Shown: piece by piece, positions 11,881-22,587 of the stretch
Layout of the letters: each line of letters opens with the position of its first letter
Numbering within the stretch: the stretch's first letter is position 1
Assembly: GCF_030272615.1 (NCBI RefSeq)
Contig: NC_081412.1
Span: 23,714,432-23,778,431 of the forward strand
Length of the DNA: 64,000 bases
Direction: 5' to 3'
Origin: Cryptomeria japonica
Lineage: Eukaryota; Streptophyta; Pinopsida; Cupressales; Cupressaceae
Notes under the pieces: generated by a model
Told to the model about the DNA's origin: nothing
Database searches by the model: none
The model's input: only the letters and a program-made list of their open reading frames with translations
Translations under genes and position numbers: made by a program

Positions 11881-12514
11881 ATGGAAGGTCATAAGTAACC
11901 AAATCTGAATCGATAGTGAACCAAGACTCAAGAAGATGATTACTGAATATGGGGCCACTAATGAAATAACCTACATCAAGGTCATCCCATGAGTTGATAA
12001 GGTAAATGAAATTATGACTTTGACTACAATGTCCGCTACTGAACCGTCCCATAGAGGAGATTCTAAGTAGCAGATTAGAACCAAGAAATTCATCGCAAGA
12101 ATGTGATAAGGGATGTGACTCTTAGGAGATGACATATGCCTTCAAGATCTCCTATTAATAAAATGGTGTAGAATCCACCATGAAGAACACACAAAATTAT
12201 CCTGCATCCCCTAGAGGAATGAAATTACAAAGTTGATGGGATCTGAATCCACTGGTGACACTAATTATGGCACCACTCTTGAAGAATGGGAAACAAAGAC
12301 TGATTCATATGAAGAAATCCCACTTAAGAAACCTCACCAACCCCTGAATGAAGATGATAGTATAGAAGGGGAAACACCTACATCAGTTGAGGAATTACCT
12401 TCCTTCAAAGAACCTTCAATGCCTCTTTCACCAGAAGCACCACCTGTCATCCAACCTTAGCAGGAGACTACATCTTGTTCTCTTGCATCGGTAAAACCTA
12501 AAACTAAGAAAGGT

Positions 12515-12765
12515 AACCCAAAGGCTAACCTTTGGTTCTTAAAGTTTGATGGTTCTAGATCAAAGAAAGGTAGTGGGGTTGACCTATTGAACTTACTAAT
12601 CCTAAGGGTAAAGTGTTCTTCGCTTCATACCACCTTTAGTTTTCCTACACAAATAACATTGTTGAGTACGAAGCAATTATAAGGGGAGTATTACTAGCTT
12701 TCAGAAAATGAGCCAAAGCTATAAGAGTGCTAGGAGATTTAGAGCTCATCATTAAGCAAGTAATA
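12515..12765 (+). pseudogene. Archaeal-type RNase H placed before RT in gypsy element 1
   Basis: Reading through frame changes, this stretch has the marks of the second, archaeal-like RNase H of some plant gypsy elements: 'LWFLKFDGSRSKKGSG' with the first catalytic Asp, then 'VEYEAIIRGVLLAF' with the Glu, then 'IRVLGDLELIIKQV' with the next Asp. All three acidic positions are present. In the Tat lineage as I know it this domain follows the ordinary RNase H; here it lies about 650 bp before the reverse transcriptase. It is too broken to be functional. The identification rests on motif order. Confidence 0.6.
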
Positions 12766-12835
12766 ATCCAGTATGTATGCCATGATAGGAGACTAGAAAC
12801 CTATTAGAACCGATTTTGAAGCTTTTGACATTCAA

Positions 12836-13396
12836 TTGGTGCCCTGCATTGAAAATTCCATACCAAATGCACTAGTTGTAGCCGCTAGCACTCTTGAACC
12901 TGTCAGTGAGTCCCCACTTAAAAAGTTTTTAGTTGATTTAGTCTCTAGTTTTGCATTACTAGATAACATCATGCACTTCCAATTCTTTGAAGATGATAGG
13001 CATATTTTGACCTTCCTAGCAAACTCAGGAGCTTTCAAAGACCAAATCATAGATGAAGATGATAGGGAAGAGGTTTATGGTGAAGAAGATACTGAAGGAA
13101 TTATGAACCTCGCCACAAATATTAGTCCCAAAGGAATTGTCACTCTTGAACATGTATTTGAATCTGACAACAGAGCAAAAAAGAAGGTGACTATAGAATC
13201 AGAGGCTAGGAAATACAAACCATACAACATTGGTCCAGAAGACCAAGAAAAGATAGTCTTCAGTGGTAAAACATGTACTGAAGTTGAAAGGGAAGAAATC
13301 ATAAAGATTTTGAAGGAATATAAATATGTTATAGCTTGGAGATATGAGGACTTGAAGGCCTTTGATACTTCCATCATCACACACACTATCCTCTGA
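12836..13396 (+). pseudogene. Spacer ORF before RT, gypsy element 1
   Basis: This is the longest open frame of the element, 186 codons. It is acidic ('DEDDREEVYGEEDTEG') and ends with 'EVEREEIIKILKEYKYVIAW', the usual leucine-rich lead into a gypsy reverse transcriptase ('LLKEYKDVFAW' in relatives), then 'YEDLKAFDTSIITHTI', the typical segment before the RT palm. It is therefore the N-terminal linker of the RT domain and not a separate gene. No catalytic residues are expected in it. Confidence 0.6.
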
Positions 13397-13409
13397 ATCC
13401 CAATGCAAA

Positions 13410-14690
13410 GCCATTTAGGAAAAAGTAACGTCTGATCAATCCTCTCATTGAACCCCTCATTTTCAAGGAAGTGAAAAAAATTTTGATGACTAAATTATCT
13501 TTCTTGTCAGGTACTCAACATGGGTCATGAATTTGGTACCAGTTCAGAAGAAGAATGGTGAGATCCGGTTGTATGTGGATTTTTGTAATTTGAATAAAGC
13601 TTATGAGAGGGATAATTACCCCTTGCCGTCTCTTGATGAAGTCCTCCAAATCATAAATCGGTCCCAAATGATTTCATTCCTCGATGGCTACTTAGGCTAT
13701 AACTAGATGTTGGTCAACTATGAAGATTGTTTGAAGATAGCATTCAACACCAAGTGGGGAACCTTTGCATATCAGTGTATGCCATTTGGTTTGATAAAAG
13801 GCGGTGCTACCTTTCAAAGAGTGATGGGTACAACATTCAAGGAGTTGATTGGTAAATGCATAATCATATACATAGATGAACTTACTGTATTTTCCAAAAG
13901 GCATGAAGATCATCCCAGTCATTTGCACAAGATATTTTAAAGGTGCCAAAAGTATGGGATATCTCTCAATCCCAAGAAGTACATATTTGGAGTCTCAGAA
14001 GGAAAACTATTGGGTCATGTGATATCCAAGAGGGATATATATCGATCCCAACTGGGTAGAGGCATTATTGAAACTCCGGATGCCAGGTATTAAAAAGAAA
14101 ATGTGATCTTTCTTTGGAAAGATCAATTTTGTTCAAAATTTTATCACTAGGTTTGCAAAAATCATTAAACTCCTTAATGAAATGATTAAAAAGGATACAA
14201 AATTTAATGGATCCAAAAATCCAAGAATGCATTCAACCAAATCAAGCAATCAATTTTTTAAGCCCCTGTGTTGGCCAATCCAAACTATACCCTGTCATTT
14301 TACATTTATTCTTTTGCCTCTCTGCATTCATGTGTCGTCATTCTCACACAGAGAAATGATGGGGATGAAAAGCCAATCGCCTTCATGATCTCACCATTTA
14401 AGAACATTGAAGAAAGATACACAACATCGGTAAAGCAAGCATTTTCCTTGGTACGTGTTGTCAAGAAATTTAGACACTATATTCTTCGAAGTGCATGCTA
14501 TAGTCACTATATTCTTTGGAGTAAAGTGCATGCTATAGTCCAGGATCAAGCGGTCAAGTCATTACTGATGCAGAGTAAGCTTGGTGAGCATAAAGATAAA
14601 TGGATGAATATTCTCCAGGAGTTTGATCTTGAGATACAGCCTATGAAACTAGTCAAAGGATAGGTATTATCTTGGGCACTCATGTCGAAT
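13410..14690 (+). pseudogene. Gypsy element 1 reverse transcriptase and RNase H
   Basis: RT motifs in order are 'WVMNLVPVQKKNGEIRLYVD' (about 13516), 'NYPLPSLDEVLQII', 'MISFLDGYLGYN' followed by a stop at 13704, 'GTFAYQCMPFGLIKGGATFQ', and the catalytic box near 13870, which reads YIDE instead of YIDD. 'SLNPKKYIFGVSEGKLLGHV' completes the palm and thumb. RNase H follows with 'KPIAFMISPFKNIEERYTT'; its first catalytic strand is degraded. Within it, about 30 bp (CACTATATTCTT...TGCATGCTATAGT) are tandemly duplicated at 14475-14505 and 14505-14539. The domain order and 'LDGYLGYN' are gypsy-type. The YIDE change and multiple frameshifts make it inactive. Confidence 0.8.
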
Positions 14691-14720
14691 GATCCCGATA
14701 TTTAGTGTAAAAAATATACT

Positions 14721-16042
14721 GTGAACTCCTTCACTCAGGATCCTTGGTACACTAATTTGATTTACATCTTGCTCAATAATAAGTGCCCTAAAGGACTAAC
14801 TACTCCCCAAAGGAGAGCATTAAGACTCGAGAGTGCTAGCTATAGGATTAAAGACTTTGTGCTTTACCGTAGGAATTATGAGGGCATTTATCTTAGATGT
14901 CTCGATCGGCAGCAAGCTCAAAAGATGATTGAGAAGTTCCACAAAAAGTATGGTACAGGTCACAAGTTTGCTGATGCAATAACTTATCAAATCCTTAAGG
15001 TTGGTTACTACTAGCCTATTATATTTAAAGACGTGCATCACCGTGTCTAAAATTTCCCTAACTATCAGACAACTACTTCGAGAGAAATAAATCTTTCCAT
15101 GCCCTTGCAACTCGTATATGAGGTGTGACCATTCGCTCAATGGGTGTTGGACTTTGTGGAAGTTATCAACCTAATTCATCTACTGGACATAAGTTCATCC
15201 TAGCTGCAACGAATTATTGTACCAAAAGGGTAGAAGCACATGCTTGCAAGAACTGCATTATAGCGACGGTCATCAAATTCCTCAAAGACAAGATCGTCAC
15301 CAGGTTTGGAATGCCATTCACTCTCATATGTGATAACGACCTTGCCTTTACGCCAGCACAATTAATGTAATGGTCCTATGAATATAAGGTGCTTATTAAG
15401 CTTTCTTTCAATTATTATCCACAAGGGAATGGGGTAGCTAAATCGACCAATAAGAACCTTCTTGATGTTATTAAGAAACTTCTAGAAAAGAACTCCAGGG
15501 ATTGGCACAATCAATTAAAATATGCCTTGTGGGCTGATATGACTTGTGTCAAGGCTGCCCTAGGAACATCCCTTTATTACCTAGTGTATGGTCAAGAACC
15601 AATTTTTCCTGTCAATCTCCAGATCCCATACTTCAACTCATGAAAGATTTAGAAATAGGAGACCAGGTTGAAGTTAGTCTCCTCAACCTTTTGAAACTGG
15701 ATGAACAAAGAATCAATTCTTTGCATCATTTTACAAAACATCAAGATGTGGTTAAATGATGCTTTGATAAGAGAGCCAAGGTAAAAGCCTTTAGGATCTC
15801 TGACTTAATCCTATTATGGGACAAGACCAAGGAGAAGAAGGGTGAGCACCACAAATTTGAGAGATTATGGCTAGGACCTTATCAAATCATTGAGATCCTT
15901 GGTGAAGATATGTTCAAACTTGTAGAGGAGAAAATTTGTCACCTGCAAGATGATGAATCTCAGAGGACAAATCGATCCACCCTTACCTCACTGAAATTGT
16001 TGCTAAGGGTGAGCCAGGACATACGAGATATAGAACTAAGCT
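14721..16042 (+). pseudogene. Gypsy element 1 integrase
   Basis: The N-terminal part shows 'KDFVLYRRNYEGIYLRCL' (about 14850), the strand before the zinc-binding domain; its His and Cys residues are only partly kept. The catalytic core begins near 15140 ('QWVLDFV' in a shifted frame), continues with 'FGMPFTLICDNDLAFTPAQL' holding the second Asp, and then reads 'YYPQGNGVAKSTNKNLLDVI', where the catalytic Glu of the usual 'NGQAE' is Lys. The C-terminal 'LLWDKTKEKKGEHHKFERLW' and 'GPYQIIEILGEDMFKL' are the post-core barrel. The D-D-K triad and frameshifts make it inactive. Confidence 0.78.
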
Positions 16043-16354
16043 AATATAAGACAAACAAACCTTCTAGACAGTTCTGGTATCTCTCTCTGATCAGGATGAA
16101 CACGCGAAACTAAGACTCCAACACAACGCGCTATCATCTTGTACGAACAAAAATAGAGAACCGTATAGAGAAGGGACTGACAATTGTATAGATAAATGAA
16201 AGAAGTACGATAATTAAAAAATATGGACAACTAGGAAATAAAGTGAAATAAGAGAAAAGGGGAGAAAATAGACAAACAATAGGTCCACACTATGAAGCCT
16301 CCAACGAGGTAAATCTTATCTAATGCAACCTACACACAAGCCAGAAAGGAAAAA

Positions 16355-17096
16355 TGTTTGGGGCTGCTTGGGGACTTGCCTTAGTCAAATTCCTTTTTTG
16401 GTGTTTCCACCTCCATAGACAACTAGATATATTGATAGAATAAAAGATAAATGCAAGATAAGATAAATGATAAATGATAATTGATAGAAGAGGGATGTGA
16501 TAAATCCCATGATGCCCAAAGATAGGATAAATAGATAGATATTACCAAAGAGGCTTGAGAAAGCCAAGAGAGTTGCAAAAGAAATATTGTGAGAGCTTGA
16601 GAGTGTTGTAGAAAACTAGAGACTATTGCAGCAAGCAAGAGAGAGCTTAAATAAAAAGAGGGATTGTGTCAAGAATCAAGAGAGAGGATATATTTAAAAG
16701 ATAGAAGAGGAGGGTAAATAGGGCTGGTGAGCTGTTTGAAAGATTCAGGGCAGTTTCCATTGACATGCGCAAGTGGCAAGTAGAAATCCTAACTTAGAAT
16801 CAACATTCGAATGTTAAGATGTCGCGGGATGAATGTGGCATGCGTGGACATCCACATGGAGCTCTAGTGTCCAAATGAAACACACTCGAAAACAACATGA
16901 GACGAGGGAGACACGTGGCTAACAAGGCTGACGTCATGAGGGAGCTGCTAAAAAGGGGATCTCGATCATCTTGAGAGGGAAAAGGATGATGCAAGGGGTG
17001 AAGTGAGCCTACTCATATTCTATAGGAATGGACACCAAAGTGGTTACAAAAGATGTAGGTCAAATTACAAAGGGGTATGCAATTTTTGACACTACA
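16355..17096 (+). mobile_element. 3' LTR of gypsy element 1
   Basis: It begins TGTTTGGGGCTGC and ends CACTACA, matching the ends of 10350-11059. A run of short ATAGATAGATA/GATAAATGATAAATGATAA-like units (about 16425-16545) is present here. Flanking 5-bp target duplications could not be confirmed because the left edge of the 5' LTR is not exact. Confidence 0.6.
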
Positions 17097-18180
17097 AGAC
17101 CGAATACCTTGATCATAGAGCCTGTATCGTTACTTGTGAATGATCAATTTCTCAAACATTATTTCAGATGATCCTTGTTGAGCCCAACTCTTTGTACCAT
17201 ATTAGTTAGCTCCTTTTCCTTTGTTTTATTTTATATTCATTTGTTTCTTTTCCTATCAATTTCTGCTCTTGTTGTGTGTTATTTGCCTTTCTTTTGGGCT
17301 CGGGAATCATTTCTTAAGTTTGTAACAAATAGGGAAAGTATTATTTGCATAGTAATTGAACCTTTGGGATATTTTCTCTTATCTTTTTGTAACTTCATTA
17401 TGTATAAAAGTTTTGAAATTATTGGCTACATTCGTCTAGGGTGGGGTATAATGGCTCAATTATAGTTAAAGCTTTAGGTGTCCTTGGAGTATGGATCTGC
17501 TTGAGAAGCTTACATCACTCACACACTTAACATACACCTTGAATATTTAAAGGTATATGGGAAATCCATATTCAATTGAAATATCCAAAATCTATAAATC
17601 TCTCATTATCTATTGTGGTCCCCAACCCAATCCAAATCTTCATTGCTAAAAGGTTGAGAAATTATTAAGAGAAGATTCTTACAAAAGCATAAAGAAAGAT
17701 AAACAGATGAACACAAAAGAAGGATCATGAATCAAGATTATTATCGAATGAAAAAGGATTTCAAAATTCATATCTCAACCTACTTGGGTGTCTCAAGTAT
17801 CTCCATCGGGGCTATAGACTCTTGGCTGACAATATAGAAATATTTGATAGGTACTAGAGGTAACTCTATCAGGGCTATAGATGCCAAACTGGCAACAAAG
17901 CTATTCCTAGGATAACATTGCATGAGATGCTAAAATAATTTCACTTACATAACTTGCATATGAATTCCTCAGTTTACCTTTAAGGTCTAAAAGGAGGGGC
18001 AATTAATCAATGCACGCACTTATGAGCTACTTGGGTATAGTCTCACCCCATCTTCATCTCTCGCTTGGTCATAATCAATATCTTATTCATCATCCTAAAT
18101 GACAGTAGCCCTCAAAGTCAAAGCTAGGTGTAAATTTTGAAATTCTAAAATGCCTTGAGTCATTTTCCTAGAAATTCACC
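17097..18180. other. No gene recognised
   Basis: Mixed-composition spacer. The only structure seen is an imperfect direct repeat of a 'GGGGCTATAGACTC...GGCTGACAA' block near 17808 and 17875. Reading frames here have no recognisable domain. Confidence 0.4.
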
Positions 18181-18299
18181 ATTTGTTATGCTCTACAAAA
18201 TCGCCCCCTCCATTTCATTCCTAGAAATGTGGGTCCCCCCCTCTTTTCTTTTTATTCTTCTTTTTGTTTGTGTTATTCCTTTCATTTCTTTTGTTTTCT

Positions 18300-19380
18300 T
18301 TTTGGAGTTTCCCAAAACTCCAGAGTGTGTTCTTTGTTCACACTTCAGGATTTTGAAATTCCAAAATCTCGAGGTACGTCTCTTCTTCCTTGTTTTTTTT
18401 TCTTGGGTTTGGAGTTTTGGGTTTTTGAAACCCCAAGGTGCTTTTATTTTGTTAGTCTTTGGAAGCTTTGGGACTCCAAAATCCTGGATTCCTAAAGTTC
18501 TCCTTTTGTTTGTGACAATACCTTGGAATCTCGAGGTACCAAAGTCTTGTCCTTGTTCTTATTGCTCCCTATGGAAGACTGCGGGATCCTGGGTTTCTAT
18601 AATCTCGAGCCTTCTCTTTTTGTCCTCTGTTGGAGCCTCAGAACCTTGAAATCCCAGGATTTCGAGTTCTCCTCCTTTTTTTGTCTTTCTTCGGAGTCTT
18701 GAAACTCCGGAGTTCCAAAGTCGATTGTCTACTCACATTTGAACCCCAAGATTTGTCATGCCACGATGCCCGTGAGCAGCATGGGTATAAATAGCCTTCT
18801 TAGAGTTTTATTTTCTCATTTGCATGCTTTGGTTTTTTGAGCTCTTTTCCTTTCAGCATTTTGGTGGCTCCTCAATGCACTTTGTGTCTCCTTTTTGCCT
18901 TCATCTTGGTAGGATATTACCTCCTTGCCTTGTGTTTGGGCTTGGTTTTGTTTCTTGCCTTCTTGTTATTCCCGCCTGCCTATGTTTCCTTTCTTTTTCT
19001 TTTTCTTTTTGTTTGAATAAGTTGATTTATCTATAGTTAGGGATTTTTATTCAATTCCTTGGCATTCTGAGATCTTAGATTATTGAGATCTCGATCCTTT
19101 GGCCTCTTTGTTGCTCTAGAACCCTAGGTTCCTGGGATTCTAAAGTCCCCCTTTTCGTTTTACCTTTGTCCCGCTCCGGAACCTCAAGTTTCTGGGATCT
19201 CAAAGGGGTGACTTGCCTCGTGTGTTCCTAACTTTAAAACCCCAGGTTCCCCAGATCCCAAAGTTCTTGTTCTAGGATGCCCCTTTTTTTCCTTCCGCTT
19301 CGGAACCCTAGCTTCCTAGGATCCCAAAGTACCCTATGAACTACTTTTCCCAAACCTCTAGAACCTCGGAATCCTTCTCA
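18300..19380. repeat. Minisatellite of a palindromic GGAACC..GGTTCC unit
   Basis: At least twelve diverged copies of a roughly 30-bp motif are spaced 60-90 bp apart. The clearest read GAACCCTAGGTTCCTGGGAT followed by TCTAAAGT (near 19120), GAACCTCAAGTTTCTGGGAT (near 19180), AAACCCCAGGTTCCCCAGAT (near 19235) and GGAACCCTAGCTTCCTAGGA (near 19300). The core GGAACCCTAGGTTCC is an inverted repeat. Between cores lie CT/TTTTC-rich spacers. The open frames across 18155-18649 come from this T-rich composition and are not genes. Confidence 0.7.
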
Positions 19381-20340
19381 CATCAAGCTTTTCATTTCTT
19401 ACTCACTGCTTTTCATTTCTTACTCATTGATTCATGTTGGATTTCAGTTGCATTTTGCTTTGTTTGTTTCGTTGAGAGCGAGTAACAGTGGGCATCTAGT
19501 AGAAGCTCTCTATGACAAAAGGAACAAACTCTTCTTCAATGTTTGGCTCAGGGGTTGGTGGTTCAAATCAGGGTATGTTATAAGTGATGCACTCTTCAGG
19601 AAAGAAGGTCGGATTGATCTTCCCTCCTTGATTTATGTGTTGACTGAATGCTGATTTTTGACAGAATGCCCTACTCCTCAAGGGTTCCTTGTCAAATTCG
19701 TTTGTTTTGTTTTGAAGATACAAGTGTATATGACGAAGGAATGTGCGATGAGATTTGAAAAGTTGGCGATTGATGTATAAAAATTTATTTCTTTTGGCAA
19801 GTTTTGAAGAACTTGGTTGTTGTTTCTTCAGCTTAGTGTTATGATAAATATTCTTTCTTCTCATAATATGAGGATTAGTCATGCACAAGCGATCAATGGT
19901 GTCCTTTGATTTGTTTTGGATTCAGTTTAGCTTTTTTTGGAAATTTAAGTCTTACTTTATCAAAGTGAAGGTTTAGATGCCCCCTCATGACAAAGTGCGT
20001 CAAATGATATGGAATACGAGCTGTCCCAATATGGAAACTCGATTTGACAACTTAGAGCTTTAAACAAGTGTGTTTTGGGATAAAATCCATTTGATTTAAA
20101 GAACCTGTTTGCCACTTGTGATGATATTTCCTAACTTTGATAGGAGAGATATGTTTATCTCGTGACTAGTTTCATATTTTCAGACAACTTTGCTTAATGG
20201 AAATTTGCTTGCAGAAATAGCTCTTGATACTCTATTTTTGGTTTTCTGATTGATGAAGTTTAGGCTGATGAAGGAAAGCTTTCAAAATTATTTTCAAAAT
20301 TTTCAAAATTGACCTCTATTTTGTCCAATGTTTTTCTGGT
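19381..20340. other. No gene recognised
   Basis: Spacer with no recognised coding sequence, repeat or RNA. Short frames on both strands (19427-19654 plus, 19888-19568 minus) overlap and show no domain. Confidence 0.35.
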
Positions 20341-20720
20341 TTTGACTATGCGCTAGAACAGAGTTGCAATGCGTTATAAAAACTTCTCTATGCGCTAGCG
20401 AAAAGACTCCACATGCTACGCTGCCCCTTGATACGCGCTAACTAGTTAATACTATTTAATATTGCTTCATCTTTTGTTCAAAAGGTTATGCACCAATATG
20501 GGCCACCTATGCGCTAACAGTTAAACCCTACACGCTAAAGTTTGACCTCTACGCGCTAAGCTGATGCTTCAAAGCGCTAAACTATTTTCAAAACGCACTA
20601 ACTGTCACTGTTTGTTTTTAGATTCTGGTGAAGCGCTACTGATAAGACTTGACATGCTAAAGAGAAGATTTAATGCGCTAAAAGATGGTTCCTACGTGCT
20701 AAGAGGTTGCTCTTACGTTC
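20340..20720. repeat. GCGCTAA motif array 1
   Basis: About fifteen copies of a short motif, consensus TA(T/C)GCGCTAA with variants, lie 20-35 bp apart in otherwise unrelated sequence. Examples are TATGCGCTAG (20347), TATGCGCTAG (20391), TACGCGCTAA (20434), TATGCGCTAA (20508), TACGCGCTAA (20552) and AATGCGCTAA (20672). The same motif forms array 2 at 22240-22505. Confidence 0.75.
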
Positions 20721-22239
20721 TAAACTACCTTGAAATATATTGACTTGGGTGTTTTCTGCAATTTTGGAATTTTGCCTTGAGTTCTTAGTGCTGATAGATG
20801 AATTTCTGAAATAACAAATGAAAGCACGACACCAAAGAGATAACCATTTTGCTTAATCTAAACAATAAGTGTATGTTCTATGAGGATGTGTTCAAATCCC
20901 CAATGTTTCAATAGGTTTAGATACAACATGCATTTCAATCAGACTCTTTATTCAAAGGTCATAAGCAATATCATAGCCCACTAGTCTCGATACTCCGTCA
21001 GCTCAAATAGCCGTGTCACCCCCTAAGGGGCCCCCATTTTTTTGCCTTTTGCCAGAAATTAACCCAAAGTGAATTGCTTCACAATTGAGTAGTTATCTTG
21101 GGAGATATATGGTGAGTGATCTTGGGGGCGGATTCTTCCCCACCCTTGCACTATGATATTGCAAATGTCTGGTTACTGACTCGGCTCAAAGTTTCTATGC
21201 TAAGGTTTGTAATCAAGCTTCCTATTCGGTCGTCAGTTATAAACTCCCTCAGGAGGCTTCCCAACCTTTAGAACAAAGGCTTTACGTATTGTAAAGATAC
21301 TGGGGGAAGGCTAATCGTTGCGCGCAACCGTTGAAAAGGACTTTCGTCACTTTCCACTTTTGATTATAGTGGGTCAGAACACTTGGCTTCAAAGTTGTTT
21401 CCCACTTAGGTTGTTCCCTTCACACTAGCCAAAAATGGCTTTAAGAGTTATTTCAACCCCTCAGGAAGGCAGGCCTGCTAATGGATTTATTGTTTGAATT
21501 GAAGAAAGCTTTAAGAGTGGTTTGGTTTTTTGATCACCCAATTAAGGGGAGAGCATATACCTTCCACTTTTGAGACAAAGCACACAAGTTCTTTTTAGCC
21601 CTTCAAAGCAATGATTTGCTAATCCTATATGGAGATGTTGCTCCATAAAAACATGGTGTTCTTTTTAACTTTTTCAAGGAAATGATTTTCTGATCTAAAA
21701 AGAACTTTGTCAACAAAATGAACACGATTTTTGTCAACAAAAGAAATCGATCGAAAGGGGAACATCTCCCCTCTTTAGTTGCAAAAAAAAACTTTTGGGA
21801 CTTTGTGTGGTTCTTTACTTTGCTAAAACCTAAAATGGATCCTTTTATACACCAAAGGATGTTGAAGTTCTTTTTAATCCATTTGTTTGCAAAACTTGAA
21901 AAAATTTAATTTGTTCTCTCTTTTTAAAACCCAATTTGAAAATTTTCTCTCCAAGAAAAGCAAAAAAAAAAAAAAATTTGTTTTGTGGTTCTTTTTAAAG
22001 CCCAAACAAAAGTGAGTTCAATTTTAACAAGAATCAAAAGAAGTTTATATCTCAACTAACTTAACTAAGTTAGTAAAAACCTAAACTATTTAATGATCTT
22101 AAAATCAAGCTCCTATTTGCAAGAAATTTGCTAAAACCCTGCAAAATACAAGTAAAATTGTTCAAAAATCTATGGGTTTTTGTGGACTTCAACAAGTCTA
22201 ATTTTTACATTCGGTTATAGCTTCTATTTTTGCCTTTGT
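20721..22239. other. Internal spacer between the two GCGCTAA arrays
   Basis: No coding sequence is recognised. A CCCCTAAGGGG palindrome lies near 21021 and a long A run near 21962. The stretch is probably internal DNA of the minus-orientation LTR element whose primer-binding site is at 22564-22583; no pol domain is visible, so this element is either non-autonomous or truncated. Confidence 0.4.
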
Positions 22240-22505
22240 CTGTGATGCGCTACAAAACAAACTGTACGTGCTACTATATAGCCAGGATGCGCTATCGGAT
22301 AGACCCGATGCGCTAAGCTGTTTTCCAGATGCACTAAGTTGTTATTCTTCTGCGTCGAGACCTATAGGATAAGGTTAGCGAGGATGATGCGCTAAAGTGT
22401 GATCTTCATGCGCTGGGAAATGAGTCCCACGCGCCAAACAGTAGTCTGTATGTGCTAAATGATACACCAGATGCGCTAAAGGATGTTCCCTACGCGTTGA
22501 TTCTT
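22240..22505. repeat. GCGCTAA motif array 2
   Basis: About eleven copies of the same motif as array 1, here mostly GATGCGCTAA: near 22242, 22284, 22308, 22328 (GATGCACTAA), 22386, 22471, with variants such as CACGCGCCAA and TATGTGCTAA. The array lies within 350 bp of a primer-binding site, in the position of a retroelement leader. Confidence 0.75.
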
Positions 22506-22563
22506 GTTTCCCGTGTACCTGCAGAAGTGTTTATTTTTAAAAACCAATTTGATTAATGGGGTA

Positions 22564-22583
22564 GAGCCCCACAGTGGGCGCCA
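22564..22583 (-). other. Retrotransposon primer-binding site
   Basis: The complement reads TGGCGCCCACTGTGGGGCTC. A leading TGGCGCC followed by a G-rich run is the form seen at many plant gypsy primer-binding sites. It lies 4 bp from an LTR edge beginning TGTATGCTGG at 22588. The matching tRNA was not determined. Confidence 0.6.
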
Positions 22584-22587
22584 TAAA

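Larger units (their letters stand above)
11060..16354 (+). mobile_element. Gypsy element 1 internal region (protease, RNase H, RT, RNase H, integrase)
   Basis: Between the two LTRs lies one decayed Ty3/gypsy pol region in plus orientation. The order seen is protease (about 11500-11850), archaeal-type RNase H (about 12520-12760), a spacer ORF (12836-13396), reverse transcriptase (13410-14100), RNase H (14190-14690) and integrase (14720-16040). A recognisable Gag domain is missing; only a proline-rich stretch and a basic segment precede the protease. The frame is broken many times, so no product is expected. The stretch 16043-16354 before the 3' LTR has no gene; it ends AGAAAGGAAAAA, a purine-rich run in the position expected for a polypurine tract. 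Confidence 0.75.

Noticed and set aside
18155-18649. 164-codon open frame, hydrophobic
   Set aside because: It comes from T-rich spacers and the palindromic minisatellite; no domain, and overlapping frames look the same.
20340-22505. GCGCTAA arrays as a CRISPR
   Set aside because: The repeated word is 8-10 bp with variable spacing, in a plant nuclear context, next to an LTR primer-binding site; no CRISPR features.
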